Positions 21,384 to 34,679 of a stretch of 64,000 bases of DNA are shown here, in pieces; the first letter of the stretch is position 1; each line of letters starts with the position of its first letter. A model generated the notes under the pieces. That model searched no databases, was not told the origin of the DNA, and was given only the letters and a program-made list of their open reading frames with translations. The DNA is from Watersipora subatra. Its lineage: Eukaryota > Bryozoa > Gymnolaemata > Cheilostomatida > Watersiporidae. Location of the stretch: assembly GCF_963576615.1 (NCBI RefSeq), contig NC_088709.1, positions 19,232,743-19,296,742 on the forward strand, read 5' to 3'. Made by a program: the position numbers and the translations under genes.

Positions 21384-22108
21384 TGTGTATGACCAGTACA
21401 GCGTATTACTTCGTTTGCGTATGACCAGTACTGCGTATTACTTCGTTTGTGTATGACTGGTACTTCGCATTGCTTGGTTTGTGTATGACTAGTATTCCGC
21501 ATTACTTGGTCTGCGTATGACCAGTACTGCGTATTACTTGGTTTGTGTATGACTGGTACTCTGCATTACTTGGTCTGTGTATGACTAGTACTAGTATCAC
21601 TCTGTTTGTGTATGATCAGTACTGCGTATCACTTGGTTTGTGTATGACTGGTACTCTGCATTACTTGGTCTGTGTATGACTAGTACTGGTATCACTTCGT
21701 TTGCATATGACCGGTACTGCATATCACTTGGTTTATGTATGACTGGTACTCTGCATTACTTAGTCTGTGTATGACTAGTACTGGTATCACTTCGTTTGCG
21801 TATGACCGGTACTGCGTATCACTTGGTTTATGTATGACTGGCACTCCGTATTACCTGGTTTGTGTATTACTAGTACTGATATCACTTCGTTTGCATATGA
21901 TCGGTACTGCATATCACTTGGTTTGTGTACGACTGGTACTGCGTATCATTTGGTTTGCGTATGAATGGTACTCTGTATCACTTGGTTTGTGTATGACCTG
22001 TACTGCATATCGATCAGTTTGTGTATGGCCGGTACTGTGTATTACTTGGTCTGTGTATGACTAGTACTGGTATCACTTCGTTCGTGCATGACTGGTACTA
22101 CATATCAC
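21384..22108. repeat. About 32-bp minisatellite, about 23 units
   Basis: Degenerate units of GTGTATGACTGGTACTCTGC / ATTACTTGGTTT. Starts about 550 bp upstream of the GRAMD4-like ATG. Confidence 0.9.
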
Positions 22109-22109
22109 A

Positions 22110-23910
22110 TGTTGTGTGTGTTGCAATATTAGGTAAGTAATTATTAATCTGTGTCTAGATTTTCTTGGGTGTCTTCAACTTCTAATGCATACAGGTATAA
22201 GAATCTCGAAAAATCTTAGTGTTATCTTTCATTAATACAACCAAACCAGACAAAACCGAATCGACAGAAACGCGCACAAATTTGCTACAGTCCCTTTCTG
22301 TCAGGTTTAGTCTTTTTCTGATGACCATGTGAGAACCTTTTCTGGTCCTTTTGTAGATATCAAACTCTGTTAGGCATGCTCACAGCCAACCTTCTAGCTC
22401 TATTGACTGTTTAATACTGTAATATTATTGGTAGTCCCCTTCTGTGATTTTTTCAGTCCTTTTGTTATCCATATTTATGACAATTCCATGAAATTGTCGT
22501 CGCGGTCAGGATTGCGATCTTTGCAAGAGGAAGTAATTTTTTGGCTTCATGCTTTAGCCAACTGGCTAGATCATTCTTGTGCATTAGTTATTGGCAAAAA
22601 CAATTCACCGGAGTACTTAATTTTTGTCCCATGCTTTGAAGACTCTCACAATAAATGAAATCAGAGTGAAAAACTAAACATTAATAATTTCATTACACAA
22701 CAAAATTAGACTGTTGCTAGTGTACCATATGTTAGGTTTAAAGAATAATGTTACCTATTTTATGCAAAAAAACTGACAGTAATATTGTCATTATCAAAAA
22801 CACTAAAAGTTTTAATAGAGGCAAAAGAACAAAAAAAAACTTTTTTAAACTGACTTAGAAATTAGTGGGATCACATACCAATTTTAGTCAGTGTTTCTGA
22901 AAATTAACAGTGTAACATGAGTCGGGTTACCACATGTTATAATACTCAAATCAGCAAATAGCCAGAAAGCTAGATGATGAGTGGCAGAGTGTAAGAAGCC
23001 ATGCTTGGCTCTCTGATCACTTGCAAACTTGCTAATATAACACATATCATAACATCATGACTACAAGTAATTCAATGCTAGTGGCTGAACATTAAGAATA
23101 ATGATATGCCTTGAAATTAACAAAGCAGTACATAACTGTAGTCCCCGTTGCCTACAATTAATAATATACAACAGTCAGCGAATTATAATTGCTCTTAATT
23201 TATCGACCGAATACAAAAAAAATCGTGTCAGACAAAACAAGAATATCGCTGCTTTCACTTTTTACGTTGAGACCCCGACAAACATTGACAATAACTAGCA
23301 TTATCATACATATGTTCCAATTAGTTGTGAAAAACATTTACCTATTGTTATAGGCAAGCACCAACTATTAAAAATAAAAAATAAACGTATTATTACTGAT
23401 GATTGTTTGCACTCTACCCATTTACTTATTACGCTGTTTATTACCATAACTCCATTTTATGTTTTCGATAGCACTTACTATAATAATAAATAAATAGCGT
23501 TATAACGGAACTCACAAGATCAAATATGTAAACGATAGCGCTTAGACCTAACACATCTTAGCCTAAGTTCCTGAAAAGCCAACATCTAATTAATACGTAC
23601 ATGTAGTCGCTGAATTACACTACCCCTGAAATGGCATTGGCCTATCTTAAACAAATAAGCTTCCGTGCAACAATTTGAGCGCCATATTGATTACTGCTAC
23701 AAAGCTTCCGGCTGTAATTAGTGAAATGGCGGATCATAGTTGTCCCAATAAAAAAAACTCATTAATCTACTGGAAATCAGTGTTTTGCTATTGATTGCTA
23801 CTACTACGATAATTCTGAAATACGGAGGGTTAATTATATATCATTTCACATGTGAGTTAAGCGTTTTATTCCTGCATTAGTAGCACTAGTACAGCAGTAG
23901 CTGTTTAGAA
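22110..23910. other. Intergenic, no gene seen
   Basis: AT-rich DNA with only short open frames lacking recognisable motifs. Confidence 0.5.
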
Positions 23911-23911
23911 G

Positions 23912-24192
23912 AAGCTTGCTAGTAGCTGGTTAGTAATAGCAGTTTAGTAGCTTGCTAGCAGATGGTTAGAAGTTTGCTAGTAGCTGGTTAAAAGCTTGCT
24001 CGTAGCTGGTTAGTAGTAGCTTGCTAGCAACTGGTTAGTAGTAGCTTGCTAGTAGTAGCTGATTAGTATTTTGCTAGTACCTGGTTAGTAGCTTTTAGTA
24101 GTAGCTGGTTATAAGCTTGCTAGTAGCTGGTTAGTAGTAGCTTGCTAGCAACTAGTTAGTAGAAGCTTGCTAGCAACTGGTTAGTATCTTGC
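23912..24192. repeat. Degenerate TAGTAGCTGGTTAG minisatellite
   Basis: Irregular units mixing AGCTTGCTAG and TAGCTGGTTAGTAG, period about 25-30 bp with frequent indels. Confidence 0.88.
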
Positions 24193-24780
24193 TTCTGTTA
24201 CTACACACAGCCAGCCTTTAGTGAACATTTACCTGATTTTTATTATTTTACACATCACTATCGTTTACTGTTTTTATTAGATTTAATTTGTACTGCTGGT
24301 TGATTCATCTTGGCTGGTGTTGGAGACAAAGTAGGTCTGCACCGGTGCTGCTAAATTCAAATAACAACAGTCACTGTTGGCATAGATCAGGAGTGCCAGT
24401 TACATGGAACAAACTTTGTTATTAACTGCAATCCTTATCACTATCACTAGAGCAAGTTTTTTCAATAAATTAAACTTCTGTTAATAGATAAGAATGTTTT
24501 AAAACACAAAAAAACATCCTGAGCATCAAAGGTACATTTTTCTAAAAGGTTGAAAGTCAATATTTCAGTTTTTTCTTTGTCAATAGAAGTTTCCCCTAAT
24601 TATAACTGACTATAAGATCACAAGTCCTGATCTGTATGTTTTTTAATAATTTGAATACCTAGTTTTCTTATCATCAGGTTTCCGAGTAAAGAGAAAAAGC
24701 CAGAAAAATGGCATACTTGGTGGACTGTTTCCAGGCGGCAGGAGATCCCCAGCAAAAATGCAACTCTATGTAGTGCCTAC

Positions 24781-26126
24781 TTCAATGAGTCTATGATCGA
24801 TAAAACTGGTCAAATACGGTCAAATCTAGAGTTGTTCTTTAATGCTGTGCGGAGGCGTGGTATGTAGTACAGTGCTCGTTAATTCATCTCATACAAGTAG
24901 GCCCTATAGCTGAAAACGGACATATTATGCTTTGTAGTATGTGATTTCACCTGCTGGATATAGCTTTTCAGACCACACGCTGCTTTCAAGCAAAATAGAT
25001 CAAGCGGGCCAAATCAAGGATGATACAATAAATGATATCACAGTGCTTCAAGATAATCGGCGCCAAAATCTAAATATAATCAATTCATATATTGCTGGAC
25101 ACCCTGATATTGCTCGACTATAAATCTATTTTCTTGGTATGTTTGATTGTAATGGGGACATTTTGTCTGATACTTTAACCAATGATATACAGCCCCAAGG
25201 GCTGTATATCATTGGTTAAAGTATATTATTTGGGCTGTATATCATTGCTTTAACTGCCTAACAATTTTCTTTTAAAAATAATTATTATTCAGTCCTTATT
25301 GTAGCACCATTCCCATTTTATTTCCAATTGCAACGAAGGAAAACTGTTATTATTTTAGGAGGCTGGAACAACTACCCATCAGTAGAACGGTTCCAGCATA
25401 TCTTTAGACGCTTGGTTACAAGATGTGGTGTTACACCAGGAGCTACTGGTAATGTCAGATCTATGGATGACACTGCATTATTACAAGCTTCTACTACCTA
25501 TGTGCCACCAACTGTTGGTAGTGAGGATTATGTTGAAGATATTATTGACAGACAAACTATGCTTCCCGAAGGAATGCTAAGCATTACATCACATCCTGTT
25601 CTTGGTAACATTGCTGTATATTTATCTGGTTGGCTTGTCAGAAAACTGCTTAAAAAGTTGCGTCGGGAGCCATGTAGACTCTCCCTAATTCAGTCTAAGG
25701 AAGTTAGCAAATATGATGATATTCATGTTCTGTTAAGAGTTAGTTAGGAACAACAGTGGCTTGATTTCTCCTTCTGATGGTGTTGTAACAACTGTTCTTT
25801 GCCCCTAAAAGTATTTGAAGGCGGCTACATCAGCAAATCAATGTTTGAAATATCTCAAGCTTCTGAAGTGTGTAAAAGAAGAGATTGCACGCTATGATAT
25901 ATTTGAATTAAAGCAAAATTGTACTGACACTTCTGTAGGAATTGATAATCATCACTTTTCACTACTAGCTTTAGTGGTTGAAACATACTTTGATGTAGGA
26001 CAGCACCACTTTGCCAACTTAAAAAACCTAAATTCACATGAAGTGAACATCAGACATAATGCTACAAAAACATATTATTTAGAGGACAGTGAACTGTTAT
26101 GTCGCTGTGACATAAATTGTCTATAG
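24781..26126 (+). pseudogene. P-element/THAP9-like transposase remnant
   Basis: 24781-24859 reads RSNLELFFNAVRRRG; after an apparent intron (G|GTATGT ... TTTTAG|GA) 25359 continues GGWNNYPSVERFQHIFRRL, the '(L)ELFFxxVRxxGGWNNNPT' block of P-element/THAP9 transposases. At 25600-25690 comes GNIAVYLSGWLVRKLLKKL with a following C-R pair, the family's 'YIAGYVxRKL' block. 25748-25810 in a shifted frame gives NNSGLISPSDGVVT ('GGLxxPSxxV'), and 25815-26126 gives CLKYLKLLKCVKEEI and FSLLALVVETYFDVGQHHFA, the C-terminal helix region. A frameshift near 25740 and missing N-terminal THAP and catalytic parts make it a pseudogene. Confidence 0.72.
25170..25254. repeat. AATGATATACAGCC palindrome, copy 1 (with third arm)
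   Basis: ATACTTTAACCAATGATATA-CAGCC and its reverse complement enclose a 5-bp loop (25170-25224); another half copy, GGGCTGTATATCATTG, follows at 25232-25254. It sits inside the putative intron of the P-like remnant. Confidence 0.88.
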
Positions 26127-26129
26127 CCG

Positions 26130-28890
26130 GTTTAAGTTAGTATTTATTTTGAAGACTTCTCTCTATATATGCATACAAATTGTACAGTTTACAGGCATGT
26201 AGTAGTTCAATTTATAATATAATTTATATATACTATAATACTATTAGACGTTATATTAGGATCATCAGAGCATCTGGCTCAATAATTTTTTATGCATAGA
26301 TCATTTATTTTCTAAATAACAAATAAATTTCATGGTCAAGCATACTGTAGTTAAGATTTATAGTTTGGCTTTGGTCTATATCAACGAGTAACACATATAA
26401 ATATAACACAAATCAAGATATATTGAGTGTTGGGACCTACTGGCGCAATAGCTAAAGCTGATCTAGGCTCAGGGCCAATCCAACCACTTTTCGAACAAAG
26501 CAATGTAGGTTGCAAGATAGTAGTCAATTTTAACCATGCCAATTGCCAGATCTACAACAAAAACTTATAGCCTAGAATCTGTAGATCTTTAGCTAGCTTG
26601 ACTTTGATATATAGGTTGAATGAATATGTAAATTTTTATCTTGACTCTGATATATAGGTTGATTAAGAATGGGGATGGATAAAAGCACCCACAAGCTCAT
26701 TGAGATTAAATGTTGTACAATGTTGCTAGGTTACTATAACAGGGAGCGTGACCGTGTAGCATGGACCAAGATGGCGCTCAGATTCTTATCCGGATAAATG
26801 ACCTTGGCCATTACAGGGGTAGTATAATTCAATGCATGTAGTATTAATTTTAGGAGAAGAGTGAGAGTGGATGCATCGTTCGACCTTCGGTAAGCGCCGG
26901 CGGCAGATATCCGGTCAGATCTAAAAAAGATAACGATTTGTGAGTTTCTAGCCTGCAGTTCCTAACTCGGTTTGAAAACTGTGTAGCTGTGTTGGCGATT
27001 ATATGTTATCAGTAGTACCATGGACGTAATGGATTTATTTAATAGAACTATAACTGTTTTGTAGCTAGACTAATATTTGCTAAAAAGTCAGGTTCCACCA
27101 TGTATTTAATAGAAATATAACTGTTTTGTAGCTAGGCTAATAATTGCTGAAAAGTCAGGTTCAAATTTGTATTGTAATTAGAAGAAAAAGTAAAACTGTT
27201 TTGTGGGCAAGCCAAAACCTGCTGTAGTCATATAAAATAACCGTTTTGCAATGTAGTACATACGTAATAGTTTGTAATAATACTATCAATGTACAAGCTC
27301 TATTCAAAAATATACTAAAAACCATTTACAACAACAGCCTACTACAACTACTCAGTGCAACTAGCATTAGCAGTTTTGTAGTTGCGTAGAAACGGTCTTA
27401 TTAACGCGCAGTTATATTGTAGGCGCCGAAATTAATTCACGTGTACATTCCGCAACTGATTTAGGAATTGCGGCTAGAAACTCACAAATCGTTATCTTTT
27501 TTAGATCTGACCCAGATATCCAGTTGCATGCGTACCATTAGAACTAATACGAATTGTTGTAATTTTGGCCTCTGAAATACCAAACTCCTTAGAAGCAAAG
27601 GCACTAACAGAAGTAACCAATGAAAAGCCCAGAATGTGCCCTATTCACTCATATACCTTTCCCTAGAAAATTACTCTCCAGAATGTATACATGAGTGCAC
27701 AATTCCCCTCATATTATGTTATACATCAACCAAGTTACATACAGTAGTATAATGTACCTGGTACAAGATATCATTTTATCATGTATGCAAATAATGTATA
27801 TACCGGTATGTAAATCTGTACATAAAAAAAGTTCTATATTCCAAATGTGTAGCCAGAAGGAGTTTAATCTCAAAATAACAAACCTGCATGTATAGTAGTA
27901 AATGGAAGTTTAATCAAATAACATAATATATTTTGTGATTGACTAGAAGTAAAATGCTTTTTAATGATTATTAAATATAACTGCAGTCAGAGGTAAGGTT
28001 GCAAAATATAGTTGATTTTATAGGCTATCTCTCTGTAACATTTCGTACAAATGTTCAAATATAGTCGCTATAACAACTTTAGCATTTAGAAATTTTATAT
28101 AAACTTTTAAGTAGAAAAGTATTGATTAAATGCAATATGAAAGATTTATGAGTATTAAAAAAAAGTTAAAAGTAGAACATAAACTTTAAACGTACAAGTA
28201 ACATAAACGTCTGAAAACCAAATGAGTGTCATGCAGACATTATACAATATGAATATTGCTTATAACTAATTTGATGGTGACATTTCATAGAAACACTTGT
28301 GCAACATATAGACGTAGTATGTGCATGCGTGTAAACTATATAAGTAGACATTTTGAATTACCTCTGTTTCAATTAATTTAGAGTCTTTTGATGATATCTC
28401 GCATTGCCATTGAGCTCCTCTACTTTGGGAAATCGGTGATAGGTACTGTTACCATTACTACTTCTATTTGAGCAACCTAGAGCAGAGCAGCTACTAGGCA
28501 CTGCAATATTAGATATAAAATAACCAACAACATTGTGACAGCATTTCATTTACCAATCAATATAGTTTATAATGTTATATCAAATAATTGAATTATCAAT
28601 ATTGCTACCAGTAGTATTTCAATTAAATATTTCAAAATTAATATGTTGCATGCTTTTATAAACTATAAAGATTATTATTTTATATGATTTATTGTTATTA
28701 TAAAATATTTAATTTTAATATCGTACTCCTTCATATATTTAAGTTTAATATTTATTAATTTTATATAATACACAGTTTACAATAAAATATAATTTAATAT
28801 AAATATAATAAATGAAAATGTAATTGAATAAATTATTATAATTATTACACTGTGACTAATCCTAACTAATAAAATAAGACATGATAAAAT
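26130..28890. other. Intergenic, mostly AT-rich
   Basis: No gene found apart from the inverted-repeat element at 26903-27530. A CAAGATGGCG motif (YY1-like) at 26767 heads a 30-codon frame that leads nowhere obvious. Confidence 0.5.
26903..27530. mobile_element. MITE with about 70-bp terminal inverted repeats
   Basis: GGTCAGATCTAAAAAAGATA-ACGATTTGTGAGTTTCTAGCC at 26915 recurs inverted at about 27470-27520. Between them, two or three direct copies of an approximately 65-bp segment containing ATAACTGTTTTGTAGCTAG. No coding capacity. Confidence 0.85.
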
Positions 28891-28897
28891 ATTATAA

Positions 28898-29278
28898 TCT
28901 ACATATATATAAACGTGAAAGTATGAGTGTCCCTCCAGCTTTAGCTATTATTAGAATAGCATAGCTGGACAATGCTGAGGCACCGCCATGGTGCACCCTC
29001 TTTAGAAGCCTAGACCTTATAATTGATTAGCTTACTAGAATTTTCCATTGGCAAAGTGCCAGACTCATGGCTTGGAAGTTACAGTTGTTTGGCAGAGTTT
29101 TAAAACCTTTACAGTTGTTTTTATTTTTCTTTTAATTTATTTCAACTACACAAAACACTTTTCTCATGATATGCAGTTTGAAAGTAAGAATGGCAAATGT
29201 TGTTATATGTTAAATACAAATCAATTTTCTGTCCAACAACTTCTTCATTACTCGGACAATGTCGGATAGCACAGCTAG
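28898..29278 (+). mobile_element. Helitron-like non-autonomous element, copy 1
   Basis: Begins TCTACATATATATAAACGTG after an A and ends GCACAGCTAG before a T: Helitron hallmarks (5' TC, 3' CTRR, insertion between A and T). The subterminal hairpin at ACTCGGACAATGTCGGATAG is degenerate. About 330 bp match 34680-35072 in reverse. Confidence 0.72.
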
Positions 29279-30254
29279 TAGTTATATATTTATTACTCAT
29301 GTATTGTACGTGGTACGCAGTAGTATTGGTAATTGTACGTAATATTATATAAAAATATAGATAAACTATGATAACGATATGAAATTATGTGTAATTTAAG
29401 ATTTGTAATAAATCAATAAATATATTTATATAATTATATAATACATAAATATATATAAATAATATTTATACCTATTTTATAAAATTATTTTAAAAATATA
29501 TTGCCTGATACTCACTCAGTCATTGGTAACTTTTCCTCTGCAAAAATGTTAATTTGTGTTAATCGGAATTCAGAAATCACTAGAATAATGCTGGTCAATG
29601 TCAATGACAATGTACATTTGGATTTTCAATTAATTTATCTGCTATATTGACTATTGTACTTTCAATAGACTCCACAGGTATTAAATTTTTGCTCAATATA
29701 CCTCAAATTATGACTAGCCTGTGAGTAGCATAGTTTATTGGAAAAAACAATTTCAGTGCCATGGTGAACTCAATAAAATACGACGATTTCTGCCGTCATT
29801 TCTAGGAGCTCAACACAAATAACTTTGGATCGCATTGCATCCACTCTCACACTGCCACTCTGGTATTACCCTATTAGAGCTTTCATAGGATTTGCTTCAC
29901 ATGTACCTACATGCATAAACGCAACCACGTATAGTAGATATGTACATGTATAGGTACTACAGGTAACATGAATATATATAACATGTACATATATTATAGG
30001 TACATGTATACACATGTTTATAACTACATGTATTTAGCGTTATACAATCGAACATTGACAAATTTTTTTATACATGCCGTAAAATTTGCGCGAGTAAGAT
30101 TAGTTTTGAGCTACGAAGTTACGGTATTTTCAGCTTTTCTGTCAAATCTTTGAACTACGAATAGTTAGTTATTATGTTTTATTGGAAAAAATACTCTAAA
30201 ATTACAACATATTCTCAATAACAAGCCTCTATTTGCAGGCAAAATCATTTAAAC

Positions 30255-30430
30255 AACATGTAGATGGAGTTAAGTACCATCTCTTGTGGCCTCCAACAGC
30301 ACCAGCATCGCAGACAAAACTGCGAAGCTCGGTGCAGAACCACCCGAGCGCAGGGACAGCAAGCAAACCCGAGACAAGACCGCAGAATCGAACAGCGCGT
30401 TCCCCTTCAATATGTGCCTGTGCGTTTGGC
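30255..30430. other. GC-rich island of unknown origin
   Basis: About 170 bp clearly richer in G+C than the surrounding DNA. Frames are open on both strands but none is recognisable. Could be an exon, a non-coding RNA or a transposon piece. Confidence 0.35.
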
Positions 30431-30639
30431 ACTTATCATTAAGGTCAATATAACTACGTATAACAATTTTGTCAGCAAAGTACCTAGCAAAATTGAAATT
30501 GAACAGCAACAAATGTGTTCAGCTGAATTAATTGAATATAATTATTCAGTACAGATTAAATTGCAATGCGTATTTTTATCAAACATTGTACAGCCGACTG
30601 TAAACATTGCCCAATCTTCACTTCTGTTCGAATGTTAAG

Positions 30640-33490
30640 TAGCTATAAAATAGATTTTGATTAGTTATTACTTTTTAGTACTGTAATTTGTTTGAAAGCT
30701 TAAGCTTTTGGATCAGTGTATCTGGTAGAAGTTATTCATAATAAATATATTTTATATTATGACATGAGGAGGTGTTTGGGTTTATATTGTAGTGTTATGG
30801 TGTGTGCAATATTTGGAAGTAAGAGTATTCATGAAGCAGTCTAAATGAGCGTCGGTACTACAAATAGAAATATATTTCTTCGAGCGCCAGGTTCCCTTGA
30901 AACGTGTTGTATCAGAACCGATGTGCCATATTGCCATCATATGTGGAAAGACAATTCCAAAGTATCTACCACGATATCTCGCGATTATAATTACGCCACA
31001 GGACAAAGAGATTGACCTCATCAGATTATTGTGTCCAAACTGCTAAAAAATATGATATTGTTGGTCGTGTGGAACATTCATTACCTTGCATGATATGGTT
31101 GTTAAAAAATTTGTTAACCAGCTTCATAGTTTTAATCGCAGATACTTTTGAGCAAAAGAAAAGACATTATCATCTGTTTTTCATCACATGATTCCTAGGG
31201 CTTTATAAAAGGATGGGGAGAAATAAAAGTGTTCTTAGTCTAAAACATGGATCAAAACCAAAGCACTGTAAAAAGAAAGTAACTGTGTGTGATTTTAGTT
31301 GAGTTGGTTGACATCAACCTGACATGTGGTTGGTTATCATAAAATAATTGACCAGTATTACGGCATATTTTTTTCCAAATTATCACTTGAAAACTTCTTA
31401 CATACCTATCCTAACAAAGCTATTAATTTGATTCTCATCAATGATGAAACTCATTAATCCTTAAGGCTTTGACAGAGAAATTGCTTCTGATGGTTTTAAA
31501 AATTCTATAGAAACCGGTTTTAAATTTCCTGTTAACACTTTTACTTGACAAAATAAAACATTGCTAACCACTTTTGCAGAGCAGAATTAGCGGATTAATC
31601 ATTTAGCAGATTAATGCCGCACCAGAATTCTTGACATGTGCAGTAACGGTGACACTAAAAAACTCATATTTTGATAGTCTCTTACACAGGCTACTAAATG
31701 AACAGGCCTAATCTAAATTACCGGCAACATTTTTTAGTTTTTATAGGCCACTTTGAAATTTTTCATTGTAAATGTATTCTTGATTTCCATTGTGGATTGT
31801 TAGGAAGATAATTCTGATTTGGGAACCAAACCAAAATCTCTCAACTACAATGGAATAGATAGTGTGGTTTTTATGGTTCTCATGACTGAATGTCATTAAC
31901 AATTTTTTTTGTGTTTGCCACTTGAATCTCCAAAAGCACAAATATGTAAAAATTTTAAAAGAAAAATTTTGGAACTTTTCAATATTAAAAGACATATTTA
32001 TTTGTTCAGAGTAATTCAGTGCAAATGATAGTAAAAAATACATACAAGGGTACAATAAATACTAACTATAATGTTATTAATTGGTGTCCTAAAAGACTAG
32101 AATACAAAAGTCATTGAAAACACCCAGTTGACAATGGCTTAGTTTATGACTGATATTTGATTGTCAAAAATTATATTTTAAGGAGTATTAAAATGCATAA
32201 CTTACGCATTATTGTAGCTAATACAATGTATTTAGCTCTAACTATTCAATCCACAAAAAAGGAGAGAAAGAGTCATTAACATACTGTTTTAAATCAAGCG
32301 TCACCGGACACTATTTCTCTTGCTTTTAATGGGTAGGACAACTGTGCAATTACTCTGTACTCTGTAGTCACTTAGTATCAAATCAATATGGTTGTAAAGC
32401 TGGGTTTTAAGGCACCGATACCAATATTTCTTAAGTTTGTCTAGTTTTCCTGGTCATTAGCTGTGATAATCTCCCATGTATTAATCAGGAAATGTGCATT
32501 TTCTACAATAACGTGTCCAACGTTGAAAATTGGTGCCCTACAATTGATGGTGGAGTAGGCTAATCACAACATCATTAAAAATTTCTTTTGCATTATCGCA
32601 TTAAGGAAATTTACAAGCTATCGTCCAAAGACTGAGTTGTTTAACCATTGTTCAAATACATGTACTAGGCTGGATCCCGGCTGGATACCGCATTCAGGAA
32701 AGGTCAATGAGTCGATATAAAGTATTGTAGAGTTGTCTGTTCTTTAACAAAAGTTAAAGAAGGAAATAACAACTCTTAGTTTGGTGTAATGTGATTAGTG
32801 ATGATTTAGTGTTTACGTCATTTCAGGTGTTTTTACAGCATGTGCAGTACCGATGTTTTATGATTAGCAGTATGCACTGTATAAATAAATAAAATTCGAT
32901 GAAACATGGTTCATTTTATTATGATTCTAATGATTACATCGGTGCTATGCGCTGCTATCCAATGCAAAATGGTCGCTAATTCTGACTAGACAGTAGGGTA
33001 ATAAATAAGGTTCACGGTAGACGTACTTTTATTGTTGGATACTACCCGTCAATATCTGTCCGCCTTTCAATAGTGTGAAACGTGTATGAAACGCCGTATA
33101 TAATAGTGTTGCGATAGTAGACAATGCTCTGACCACTGTAACGACGTTTCACAAAACAGCGATAGGCCAATGAAATGCTATGTTTGAAATCTAACTCCGA
33201 TTCGACCAATCATGTTTTTAGGGGCGAACTACAAATGTTCACCAGAAAGGGTGAAAAGTGCAATACCGACAACTAGCCCTTAGTTGCGCTTATCTACCTC
33301 AAAGAGAGCGTTGCGAAGCGAAACATTACCAGGTACATTATTGCATTTGGCATATTACGTTCAACTCCCAGATCAGCTGCGTACTTTCATTTTTCCTTTA
33401 ATTTATTAAAGTTACTGATTGACACTGTAAAAGATCGTTGAATGCAACTAGCAAGAGTAAAATTCGGCATGGGACGAGCGTTCGTTTAAA
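30640..33490. other. Intergenic, no gene seen
   Basis: AT-rich, short unrecognised frames only. Confidence 0.45.
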
Positions 33491-33493
33491 GTT

Positions 33494-33549
33494 TTAAACC
33501 AATGATATACAGCCCCCACATACGGGGGATGTATATCATTGTTTAAACC
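33494..33549. repeat. AATGATATACAGCC palindrome, copy 2
   Basis: TTTAAACCAATGATATACAG-CCCCC and the inverse GGGGG-ATGTATATCATTGTTTAAAC enclose a short loop. Confidence 0.88.
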
Positions 33550-33946
33550 TACTTATTTTCACCGAGAATATTTGGTCTAAATTAATTGGTTTAAAAACTG
33601 ATTCATTGATACGGTTTTGATAATTTTGTCGTTGTGCAAAGATAAGTTCGGTGACATGATTGGCGATATGGCGAAATGTTGAATTAATGGAGATTCTTCT
33701 AACCGTAATACTCTATGCAGCTCATTCTGCAATCTTGCGAGGGCTAATCTTTTTCTATTGTCAAAACAGACTTAGTTTAGTATGAATTGAGTTCTTTGAC
33801 TCATAATACTGCAATATGATCTTACTCGATACTTGCTCGATAGTAATAGTACACTTGTAATTAGCTCCAGGGGCCTTGAGAAAGTGCCACAGAAGTAAAA
33901 ATTTGGTTAAGACTTTGGTTCACTTAGATTCCATCATTAGGCTGAG

Positions 33947-34225
33947 TTATGTTTCAGTCTGAAATTTAAGTCTTATGTCTCTAACGTTTTTGGGTAAAAA
34001 ACTGTTATGAAAGAGTCGAGTCACGTCATATATTGATGTTGCTTCACCACGGGCAGCAGCACGTGTGATTATGACAGTATCTTTTCTGTCAGTATTAAGC
34101 TCATCATAAGCAGAAGCTAGCACATTATGCTTACTTTCATGTGATAGAATCTTCATCAGTAAAGCTACTCTCTGATTTCTTCTTCTGGATTCAAATGATC
34201 TACGTGGTTCAACTGGTTTAAGCAT
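33947..34225 (-). mobile_element. Non-LTR retrotransposon C-terminal fragment
   Basis: Frame with RRRNQRVALLMKILSHESKH ... VTRLFHNSFLPKNVRDIRL. This resembles the post-RT tail of many LINE ORF2 proteins ('RRxxxRLxLLYKI ... YKxSFFPRTIRxWNxLP'). Only about 90 codons remain; no RT motifs upstream. Confidence 0.55.
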
Positions 34226-34679
34226 TAAAATAGCTATTCAGTGTGATCAGGTGCAACTTTTAAAAGTTGTCCGTTTGATCTCTAGATTTAAATGGATATG
34301 AATATGACACAGAGATTTTGCATATATCAGGTACTACAGGTAGGGACAAATTGTTTACCAGATTCAAGTTAAAATTTTATGTTTTCACCGATATTTCCAT
34401 TTGTGCAATTATGCATTCGAATGCTGTCAACGACATGCATGTATATAGCTGCATGGAATTGTTAACTGAAAGCAGAAGCAATGTGAAATGCTGTGGGCTA
34501 TTATTGAGATAAAGATTTTATGACTAATCATCACTAGGCCTACTACAACAGTAAACAATAATGTAGAGGTTGTTGTACATGTAGTTGAGCTGGTAAACAC
34601 GACAAAAGTAAATCAAATCGATTCGACGGTCTCGCAATTTGTCTTACTCCTTTCATGAGCTGTTACAAATATTGCGCTA

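Noticed and set aside
26760..26835. CAAGATGGCG motif plus short MDQDGAQ frame as a first exon
   Set aside because: YY1-like motif is suggestive, but no downstream exon continues the frame.
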